64,000 nucleotides of DNA from Marasmius tenuissimus. Taxonomy: Eukaryota > Basidiomycota > Agaricomycetes > Agaricales > Marasmiaceae. This document shows, in pieces, positions 21,964-30,554 of the stretch (the stretch's first letter is position 1; each line of letters begins with the position of its first letter). The notes below the pieces were generated by a model. The model was not told the origin of the DNA, searched no databases, and saw nothing but the letters and a program-made list of their open reading frames with translations. The position numbers and the translations under genes are program-made. Location: NCBI GenBank assembly GCA_029532415.1, contig JAQOTA010000052.1:1054001-1118000 (forward strand), written 5' to 3'.

Positions 21964-23788
21964 ATGTCTTCTGACGACGAGCCCGACTACTCTTTGGACA
22001 TCTCTGACGATGAGCTACCCACTCCTGCTGTCCTCCCCACCACCAATGTTACGATGCATGATCTACGTCAGGTATTTACCGCCCCTTGAGCCTTTGGTTT
22101 CTAAATTCGTCTTTCTTTGAGCTCACGCACGTTAAATAGGCCCTCAACAAGGCGCAAGAACAGGCTTTGCAGCTGTTTGAAAAGAACAAGAAGCTTCGCC
22201 TCCACATCGCCGACTTGACCTCACAACTGATCATGGCAAAGAAACATGCAGGCAAGGGTCGAAAGAGGCGTAACGGTGGTGCCAGTGATCCCGAGTTGAA
22301 TCATGCACTCATGGTCAAGCTAGGGAAGAGTTACGCTATTCTTGTTATGCCATGGATAGGACCAGATGCATTTCTAAAACCTCTACCGCCCAACGCACCG
22401 AAGGCCGACTCCAAGGAACGTTTTGAGTCAGAGAAGGTCTTTTTCGAGGGGGCTGCCATTGAACTACATCATCATCTGGGGGAGCCGGGACTCATCGAGA
22501 AAGCGATCTCGTATCCTCCCTTCAAGAACGCGGTGAGTTCATTTATGTTTGACATGTTATTTACATTGAAAACTCATTGATTATCTAGTTTCTGCAGCAA
22601 GTACGACAAGAAAGGGGAACTGCAGTTAAGACACTTCGCGAGTGTGCACCCATTATCTTCGGTGACCTGGACGCCCCTAGTATCCTATGGGAGAGTAGTG
22701 CGAAAGAGCAGCGCCGTGACTCGACACTGTTTAAGTCGCTGCTCAAGTTCGAACGTTCTCCGGCAGTCTTGTCACCGATCTTCTACCCTGACCAGATCAA
22801 AACCAGCCACCTTTTGTTTCTTAACGAGTACCAACCCAAGGTACGGTGCTCATGGAGTATATCCGTCTCGATGAACTTGACTGATGCTTTACTGCTTGCT
22901 TCAGATGTTGCGGGCGATTCTTTTTGGGAAGCAATCTCTGACCGCCACGAAGTTCAACTTCAGTGCCAGTCTCTTGGGCATGCTATGGGGGGTCAAGAGA
23001 ACGAATGCTTCATGCATCGCGTTAACTGCTATTATTGTAAGAGGACAACATTTCCATTACAACGCCGTATCACTCACATATTTCACACAAACTATAGGCT
23101 CAGTTCTTACTCTCAGAAGACAGTGAATTTGAGCAGATCGGAGCTCTATCCAAGATCAACTACCTACAAAACTTCTACCATTTCAAACGATTGCTCATCA
23201 TGGCGGAGGGTACGGACTACAGCCGCCAATTATACAGTTATTGGGATAGTCGAGTATTCGCCGGGATGGCCACTGCCACCACAGGGGATCCAGACGACGC
23301 TGACAATGTGGCCGCCAATGACCTTGCTGAGACCATGATCAACATCCTTCGGCTCGATTCCAGTGGTTTGTTCATTTTACGAGCAGCTCTTTTTGTTTAC
23401 CATCGCACTGACTGTGAATATATATGTACCAGATACGCCGCAACTTCCCGCACCATCTACCGACAACGCTGGATTGAGCAATTCTTTTGAGGCACTACAC
23501 GTGGGCGAAGGCGAAGTCGGCACTGACATGAGCACAGGCGGTGAACCAGCAGCTGTACGAAATGAGGAACAAGAAGAGGATGATGTTCCCCAGGCAGGCA
23601 GGCATATTGTTCCCACTCGCAGGGGTAGGGGTCGGGGTCGGGCCCGAGGCAGGGGCCGTAATGTGGGTCAGACGACTGATACCCACCTTGAGCCTCGTGT
23701 CGAAGACTTGCAAGCATCCGCTGCCAATGAACCAGCTGTTCAGGAGGGGAGGCGTGGTGGCACCCGTCGTAGTCAGCGTAAACCTTGA
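21964..23788 (+). CDS. Second gene of the transposon, DUF6698-like, function unknown
   Basis: The gene lies 225 bp downstream of the transposase, on the same strand. Six exons join in frame: an acidic N-terminus (MSSDDEPDYSLDISDDELPT), a short coiled coil (ALNKAQEQALQLFEKNKKLR) and a globular domain. The domain contains MVKLGKSYAILVMPWIGPDA, ALSKINYLQNFYHFKRLLIM and SRQLYSYWDSRVFAGM. The C-terminus is Arg/Gly-rich (RRGRGRGRARGRGRNVGQ) and could bind nucleic acid like AT-hook or RGG tails. The central domain resembles the basidiomycete family I know as DUF6698, often seen near Plavaka-type genes; the name is from memory. I infer an accessory role in transposition or regulation. It is not a recognisable transposase, helicase or host cargo enzyme. 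Confidence 0.75.
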
Positions 23789-24340
23789 ATTATCCATTGA
23801 TAGTGTTCTCCAATAGCAAATCTACTTGGTCATCGTGGTTTATCGATGCATGTCTAAGCTCTATCAAGTGATTTTAGTACTCGATATGAGTACCGATAAG
23901 TTTGCATTGCTTTGGTTCTGTCCTCCTTTGCTATTGAAATAGAACCTACCGAGTTACAAATAATATGGGAAGAATGGCGTAGTAGTAGTAATGGTAAGCT
24001 CTAATTGAAAGGATAAAGTATAAGACACTAAGTTCGATCCAGGTAGGTAACAACTCAAAAGCATGTAATACGACAGTAATAGTAGCACTACGGTACCGGT
24101 AACAACTCCGGAGTCGGGGCGGTATGAACCATTATTTTCTCCGGGCAACCTGCCGCTCTTAATCACCGCTGATAATCCTGCCCCGCTGATAAGGCTTGAT
24201 CAGTACTGATAAGGGCGATCACACTGATGATCTCATCTACTCTGATAAGACGACACCTTGGTGATCATCTAATGATAAGGACCCCTGGTTGTGATGGCGC
24301 TTATCAAGGCTGATTAGCGCTTATGAGCGTTTTCAAAAAG
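23789..24340. repeat. 3' non-coding arm and right subterminal motif array
   Basis: This is non-coding sequence inside the transposon. From 24169 to 24306 it carries CTGATAA (24169), CTGATAAG (24186, 24206, 24242), TGATCA (24198, 24262), TGATAAG (24273) and CTTATCA (24300), mirroring the left end but with more copies. The part before 24165 shows no recognised feature. Confidence 0.6.
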
Positions 24341-24341
24341 T

Positions 24342-24705
24342 TCCGACATAAGACAGCCAACCGGTAATGGGTAATGGTCCCCAAAAAAATTGCTGTAGGG
24401 GCTGTAATGGTGTAATGGACATCGAGTTGCTAGAAAGATACCATTACATTTTCAGAAAAACTTACCCTCGCGGCCGATCAGCCCAAATAAAATCTTTGAT
24501 TACCTTTACAACTCAGTAGTATACAGATACTACAATATTCACGCAAGACTTAGTGTGATACCTGAGCCAACAGCAAACATTTTGCGGCGGTGATTGCGGC
24601 TAATTTCCGCCCTGTAATAGGTAATGGTCTGCCCAGTTGCTGTGAATTCCCGGTCAGGGGGTGTAATGGTCCACTCCCCGGTTGGCTGTCTTAAGTTCGG
24701 TACAG
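24342..24705 (-). repeat. Right terminal inverted repeat, split by a nested insertion
   Basis: The right repeat is in two pieces: 24342-24350 (TCCGACATA) and 24694-24705 (AGTTCGGTACAG). Joined with a single TA they give the exact reverse complement of the left 21-bp repeat. The break is at a TA that is duplicated (24349-24350 and 24692-24693), which shows that the insertion came after the transposon. Confidence 0.85.
24351..24691. mobile_element. 341-bp MITE-like element nested in the transposon end
   Basis: The element has perfect 14-bp terminal inverted repeats (AGACAGCCAACCGG at 24351-24364 and its complement at 24678-24691) and a TA target duplication on both sides. It has no coding capacity. 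The word GTAATGG occurs at 24364, 24371, 24404, 24412, 24621 and 24663, and inverted at 24441. TA duplication and short size suggest a Tc1/mariner-type or similar non-autonomous element; the superfamily is not proven. Confidence 0.8.
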
Positions 24706-24707
24706 TA

Positions 24708-25255
24708 TTCGAAATACGCTTTCGATTTTCCGGGCGAGGGTGCAATCCCTCTTCATTAAATCAGTTGAGATTGCGCCCGCGTGTTCCTTGAAGCTTGAGG
24801 CTGTTGATGAAGGTGTGACCACGTTACCGATCCCATCTCTTGATTCGTTCCGTTCCATGATGTCCGTTTGATGCTTTCACAGTGCCAGTTGTCATGGAGG
24901 TTTATATTGAAATCTTGTACGGTCCTAGTACCTGGGTCAAGAAAATCAAGACATCAAGCTTTACAACCACCGTCCGTAAGCCAGCGGTTCGGCAAGGAGG
25001 GTGACCTTGGGCCCCGTATCCTCTCAGCCTTTTCCCTTCCCTCTCCCACTATTCCTTCGTTTTCTGGCTGCAGGCAGGTTTGTTGCAGGTCATAATCCTG
25101 CAGCCTATTCGGCCTGCCATCATTCTTTTTATTCTTCCTGCAGGGCTCTACGAGCCCGCGATCGTCTTGAAGATATCGTATTACTAGGCCAGACCTATTT
25201 ATTCCATTCAAGTTTCGTCAAACACACTTCGCCTCTGCAATTCGACTAGACACCA
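24708..25255. other. Intergenic region upstream of the seven-TM gene
   Basis: This 548-bp stretch contains host sequence right of the transposon and the promoter/5' UTR of the next gene, with C/T-rich sequence around 25020-25065. No reading frame with coding character and no RNA gene was recognised. Confidence 0.4.
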
Positions 25256-27694
25256 ATGTCAACACGTCCTGCTTTGAATCTCACCAATGACTCTGCTGTA
25301 AGCGTTTCATTAAATCGCTGGCAGTCTCCCTGATTAACGCCGTCTTACCCAGATCGAGTCGGTCCTGTCCGAGGTTCCATACTTCGGTGTGGGACTGGTT
25401 GCATTCGCAGTTTTCACTTTCTTTTTGGTGATGAAGCGTGTCACTTTGTGAGATTGCGGTTTTCTGGCCGGCTAGTGCGTCCCTACTCACCGAACCGCAG
25501 GCTTTCCGTGTATCTTTATTCTTCAGCCATATTTGCTTTTGGAGCAGCCATACTTGACGTGAGCCAATTGTTGGTTCGAGGGGCGATCAACGTACAACAG
25601 GGGACGGGGATGGAGGCAGTTCGTGCAATTATCAACACTTCGGAAGTTGGGTTCGCAGTGGCAGTCGGCCTTCGATTTTTGTTCTGGTGGAAGTTTGTTG
25701 CGGAAAGACCTCGCGGCGAGCCTCCCCCGAACATCATGAAGACATCAACCTATAATCCAAGGGAGCATGCTCACAGTGCGAGCTGGAAACGTTGGGGGGT
25801 TATTGGTTTCATTTTGAGGTGGGGTCTCCTTCTCAGCTGCCTCTCTCTTCCGATTCTACAAATCCTGTGGCGAGTCACCTTTCGAACATTTGGTCCGGTC
25901 TACGTAGTGGAGTCCACGATGGAGATAGTGATATCTGCAGTGTTTATACTGAAGATCATCCTCAACATATTTCTTACCCCGATTGTTCCACGCTGGAAAG
26001 CGCTGGTCTCCTACTCAGTTCCGATTCTGGCCTTGATGATCAACTTAGCCTCAGCTATTGGCTCGCTGATAATGTGTCAGTATACTGCTCTCATCACACG
26101 ATTTTCAAGACTGATCGTTTTATCAGTCCTCTTCTCCGAAACTACGCTTGGACGGTTCATCCAGGCTGTCGAACTCTACATTCTCATCCTTTTCCTGCTC
26201 GTCACTGCCTTCTACAAAATACCCACCCGTCCACCCCGGCTAGATACCACTTCCTACATGGTCTCCCCTCCAGAGAAAGGCATGCCCACACCGGCAGAAC
26301 CGACTCCGAGCACTGGTCAACCACTGAACGAACCCCAACTATCCAGACGTCTTTCATCCTGGCTATTGGCGCGTAGCTCAAGGCGTCCCAGCAACGTAAG
26401 GTGGCTTGTGGGTGATGGAGACGTGGAGAGGGATGCTGCGGACAGCCGACAAATACGGTCCGTCAACGAGAGGAAGTCGTACATCCAGATGGAAGATGAA
26501 GGCGATGCTCGCGCTGTAACGCCAGAGCGATCGTCCGTTTTCATTAGAGTGGAAGACGCGAATGCTAAGCAGGCTCCTGCTTTTGAGCAACGGCAAAGCC
26601 GTACCTCGGCGGGGTTCTCATTCTCGTATTATGGAAGCACCCAACCACGGGACTCAGGCGTTGATTTCCCCATACCCCCTCCCCCCTCACAGAATCGCTT
26701 CTCAACGCCCCGCGTAGACTCGCCCGTGTACGGATTGGACGGCATTGTGAACCAAGAAACTACCCCATCTCGAACATCACCGACAAGTCTTACCTCTTTG
26801 GATGAGCTATTGCGACAGCAGAGCGAGCTAGACAAGAGCATAGCCAACCTCCGGCTCTTCTCACCGCAAGGACCGGCTTCCCCTCTTCCTACCGACAGAA
26901 TAACCTCTTCAGCTTCCAGGCCTTCCAGAACTGACCGCACGTATAGTTCCATCTCCAACCCCAGTGAATTTTCTCTCAGTATCTTCCCGGATCCACCTAA
27001 ATTCGAATCAGAGAGAAGTATGCCGTCCTCAAAAGTGTCGTCCATGACTATTCGTGCAAAACGGGGAACATACTCAACCAACACGAATCTGGGCGAGCAA
27101 CCGGGCCGACCCTACAACTCTCGCGCCGCCGGTAGGCTCGACTCGGCTGGTACGTCTTATGATGTGACTTCATTCATCGGTGGTGAGCATGATTTATCGC
27201 GTTGCTATGACCCAGGTACTGAGTTTCCCTCGCCAGACTTGACGAAGCCCAACTTCACTCCTGGACACACGCCCAGTGCATCCCTCAATAGGACCGCACC
27301 CGTACTGAGCGATGTGGAGTCCGGGGATGAAATTTCAATGGTAACAGCCATTTCGTCCAAGCCCATACGACGTCCCACGGTAGTTACTGGTATCAGTGAG
27401 GACAACGAGGAAGCCAATCGCGCGTCCCCAAAGACCACATCACCCGTTTCCCCCTCTAGTCGCTTGAGGCCTTTGCTATTGAGCACCACAGCGACTGTGT
27501 CAACCATGTCATCGCCGTTAGTCCCTCGAAATCCTGAACTCACTCCTACCGGGCCTCGTAGAATGATACCCCGCAAAACGTCGCAGCCGAGGTTGGTTAT
27601 CAGCAATCCGCGATTTCGGAGAGAACAACTCGAAACCTTGGACTCTAATGCCTTTGAGAAGCCTAGAAGAGCTCCCACAGTCAGTCCTAGCTAG
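25256..27694 (+). CDS. Seven-transmembrane protein with long cytoplasmic tail
   Basis: Three exons are used. The second intron (25449-25500, donor GTGAGA, acceptor CCGCAG) joins VMKRVTL to LSVYLYSSAIFAFGAAILDV in frame. The short N-terminus MSTRPALNLTNDSA has possible N-glycosylation sites. Seven hydrophobic stretches follow: VGLVAFAVFTFFLV, SSAIFAFGAAIL, VGFAVAVGLRFLFWW, WGLLLSCLSLPILQILW, IVISAVFILKIILNIFL, YSVPILALMINLASAIG and VELYILILFLLVTAFY. The remaining 450 or so residues are hydrophilic and rich in Ser/Pro/Arg, with no known domain. The layout is GPCR-like (outside N-terminus, seven helices, long tail), but I find no pheromone-receptor, glucose-receptor or opsin motif. I do not recognise the family. 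Confidence 0.7.
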
Positions 27695-27846
27695 AAGGAA
27701 TTTGGCTATGGCTATAGTACTTAGTTATCAGGGGATGGTGTATTTCATTTTGTTGTGCATTTTGTACCAAATTCAATTGGACTGCGTCGTGACGTCATTA
27801 TTACACTCACACCTCTACCACCACATCCCCCACCAACTCATACACC

Positions 27847-28717
27847 ATGTCGCAATTCCCAGACTACTACAAGTTGCTTGGAATATCCAAGAATGCAACG
27901 CAAGACGAAATTCGTCAAGCTTACAAGAAAGAGTCCTTGAGGTCTGGCTCACCCTTTCGTGAAAGGTTCTGCAAGCTGACGTCGTTGTGATCATACTGGC
28001 AGAACACACCCGGATAGACTGGCGAATGCCACGCAGGAGGAGAAGAAGAAAGCTACCGAGAAGTTTCAGGTAAGTATTCAGGCTAACGTGCACTCTCTAA
28101 GTCATCTCAAGTGGTTTCCAGGCGGTAGCAGACGCGTACTACGTTCTCTCAGACAAGAATCGACGACAAGAATACGATACTCTATACAGTACCCGTGCAT
28201 CGAATGACCGCTCTGGAGATCCAGGATCCTCGTCAAACTTCTTCTCCCAGTTCATGGGCATGTTTGGGGGTGCGGCCAACACTGCAGGTGCAACCGGCGG
28301 GGCAACTGGCAACCAGCGGCCGGACGCGGACGACATATTTGTGGATGCTTTCGAAGAGGTTTGCCCTCCAGCTTTCACAGCCAGTGTTGGACTGATATGC
28401 GCTGCAGCTTTTGAGGCCAGAGGTCGAGCGTCGAGTTCCTTGGTGGACTTACTTTGGTGCCGTCTGTGGCGCAGGCATTGGGTTCATCGTCGCAAACCTT
28501 CCTGGGTCCATGGTCGGAGCGTATGCAGGCAATCGTCTGGGTGCCATACGTGATGCGAAGGGAAAGAGCGTGGCCTCCGTATTCAACGATCTTGGTGGAA
28601 ACCAGAAAGCAGAGGTATGTTTCCCGGCCTTCGTCCGTTTGATTGTGTGCTTAGGCAGGCTATTCCAACTAGATTCTCCGAGCTCTCGCTTTGAAGGTTC
28701 TTGGATCGGCATTTTGA
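27847..28717 (+). CDS. J-domain (DnaJ/Hsp40) protein with glycine-zipper segment
   Basis: Five exons are used. The J domain begins MSQFPDYYKLLGISKNATQD, and joining across the first intron restores ESLRTHPDRLAN with the essential HPD motif. It continues KFQAVADAYYVLSDKNRRQE. A Gly/Ala-rich stretch (FGGAANTAGATGGATGNQRP) is followed by ADDIFVDAFEE, LLRPEVERRVPWWTYFG, and a hydrophobic glycine-zipper segment (GAGIGFIVANLPGSMVGAYA). The stop TGA lies at 28715-28717 after ALKVLGSAF. J proteins stimulate Hsp70 ATPase; the hydrophobic segment suggests membrane association, by inference. The length (about 225 residues) is that of small fungal J proteins. Confidence 0.85.
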
Positions 28718-29037
28718 TGCTCTCGCAAGGACTTGACGGCACCTTTCCGTAATGCACCTCCTAGTCTATATCCTCGTATTTCAGGAACCCGGGACTCCAT
28801 TCTACTTTATCTAGGTCATGGTAGTTGTATCTGAGTATGTATACCCTTAAGTATTTAGTGCGAATAATGATATGATACATGATATGTCAAGAAAGCATTG
28901 TTGTTATACATTTTGGCAGGGGCTGAATGGGTACTTGTATGTGTCAGTTAACTGAAGGATATAATGTGTTGGCGTTGGAAGCTCCTTGTGAAATATCCGG
29001 TGAATGACCAAAAGCAAATATACAAATTGAAAACGCG
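28718..29037. other. Convergent intergenic region
   Basis: This 320-bp AT-rich stretch lies between the 3' ends of the J-protein gene and the next minus-strand gene. It has several TATG/ATAT runs (28835-28915) of the kind used for 3' end formation. Nothing else was recognised. Confidence 0.4.
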
Positions 29038-30185
29038 TCAATGCCACATATCTCCAACTTGGCTGTCGTCCAAAGCAAGAACAGGTTGAAGGTTCCTGAG
29101 GGCGTCATAATCGTTAATCCCAGCAGAACCATTCGCAAGAGCCAAAGTCAAGGCAGCAATTGCCTTTTCCGAACGGGAGGAGGGTATCGATTGAGCAGTC
29201 ATCGAGGTGGTATCTTCTATGCCAGGAAAGGAAGAGAAGTCGTGCGTAGCAACACACGATGGAGCGGGGGTTTCCGAAGAATTGCACTGGTAATCGGTCT
29301 CCGGAGTAACGATGGGCTCGTCGTCCGTCATGTAGTACGAACTACAGGGCGACGAACATCGTTCGCTGCTGGGAATCGACCAGCCGCCTGTCGGAGCTTC
29401 AGAGCTCGATGAAGTTTTGTGACGGACCTCCCGTCCTGGGAATGGCTGTGGAATATGGCCCGCGAATATTTGGATTTCTTCCTCCTCATCCGATTCGTCG
29501 TCCAATGGGGTGGGGTCCCTCCTGCCAAAAGTCAAAAGAGAAGACCGTTTCTTCCCCCGTTTTTGTGCATCCTTCACTCTCGTGAAAGTATCGGCGCGTG
29601 AACGCGTATGTTCGTAATCGCGCATTCGTCGCACTAGTCCTTCCCCATTTTCCAAAACGCTCCGTTGCAGCTCCCAAAAGGCGTTAGACCTCAAACTGCT
29701 TAGTTCAGCAAGTGAAGGGGTATCTGAATGGGAGCTGAGAGAGGCAGTGTGGAGGGATCCATGGCGTGGGCGGACACTAGTACGAGGAAATAGATGAAAC
29801 TCGGCAGAGGTGGCGGCGAATGCGGGAGTAGGTGTGTGAGGCCCGGCCATCATGCAGTCGTCACTAGTCATTTCTACCTCGTGGTCGCTTTCATGGGTAT
29901 CATCGTCTGAGCTGCGTCCTGAAAACTTGAGAAAGAGTGAATGTTAAGAGAGGATCGGACTATTCTCATTAGAATGCTCACCACCGAGGCGTTTCTTCTC
30001 CTTCTCTTCAATTTCCATGCTCCAAGGCCAGAGGTAGAGTGAGAATCAGAGGTGCACGAGGAATTTGGTCGTGCCCTTCTCGAAGTCCCCCCTCTGGACC
30101 CTTCTGTTCTCGGTCGATTGGAGGGTAAATTGGTAACAGTAGATTGTGATCTGCGTCGATGGGTGGAAGGGCGTAACGAAGACAT
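29038..30185 (-). CDS. Unrecognised Ser-rich protein
   Basis: Two exons are used. The first (from ATG 30185) is very basic: MSSLRPSTHRRRSQSTVTNL, ending LGAWKLKRRRRNASV. An intron with donor GTGAGC and acceptor TCTCAAG joins it to FSGRSSDDDTHESDHEVEMT. The second exon contains LRSNAFWELQRSVLENGEGL, VRRMRDYEHTRSRAD, an acidic patch (DDESDEEEEIQIFAG) and a Ser-rich C-terminus ending LALDDSQVGDMWH. The KRRRR cluster could be a nuclear signal. The short helical block FWELQRSVLENGEGLVRRMR is the only part likely to be folded. I do not know the family. Similar anonymous proteins exist in mushrooms as I recall. Confidence 0.65.
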
Positions 30186-30554
30186 GAAGGCCAATTCTAG
30201 GGCAGAATTTTGCACGATCTTTTGGCTGTGAGCAAGGGGGAAGACGGGAGTAGTAATGATGATGATGAAGATTGAGTACAAGAGTTGATTGAGGCTGTAA
30301 AACGGCGACGGTCAGAACTGTATATCTGTATTAGCTAATCCAGCCACCCACCACAAGCGCCCGAGACGTCACTTCAGTTTTTTTTTTCTCTTACTTTTTC
30401 GTACGCTCAGGTCTGCGGCGTTCAGCTACCCTCGCGCTTTATCTCTTTCTTAAAGTCATTACGATCTCCACTCTTGTTTTCGGAACAGAATACTGGAACG
30501 GTTCTCGATATCATCGACGCGATTCGATACCCCACCAGTCTATTGCACAAGACA
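30186..30554. other. Intergenic region between two minus-strand genes
   Basis: These 369 bp contain the 5' leader of the Ser-rich gene and the 3' end of the following gene. A T-run lies at 30378-30389 and a short ATGATG repeat at 30257-30268. No gene was recognised. Confidence 0.4.

Larger units (their letters stand above)
17957..24705 (+). mobile_element. Plavaka-like DNA transposon carrying two genes
   Basis: The element is bounded by 21-bp terminal inverted repeats that begin CTGTACCGAACTTATG and end TCGGA, perfectly matched once a later insertion in the right repeat is removed. The dinucleotide TA flanks both ends. Inside each end lies a cluster of TGATAAG/CTTATCA and TGATCA motifs. Two genes on the plus strand fill the interior: a transposase of the Plavaka family (CACTA/CMC-related, DDE type) and a second protein of unknown function. 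Both are open through all exons, which suggests recent or ongoing mobility. Without the nested insertion the element is about 6.4 kb. A KDZ element is less likely because the CxC1/CxC2 cysteine clusters of that group are absent. Confidence 0.85.

Noticed and set aside
17957..24705. KDZ-type transposon or retroelement
   Set aside because: No CxC1/CxC2 cysteine cluster, no reverse transcriptase and no long terminal repeats; the YADK...WLPIV pattern fits Plavaka.
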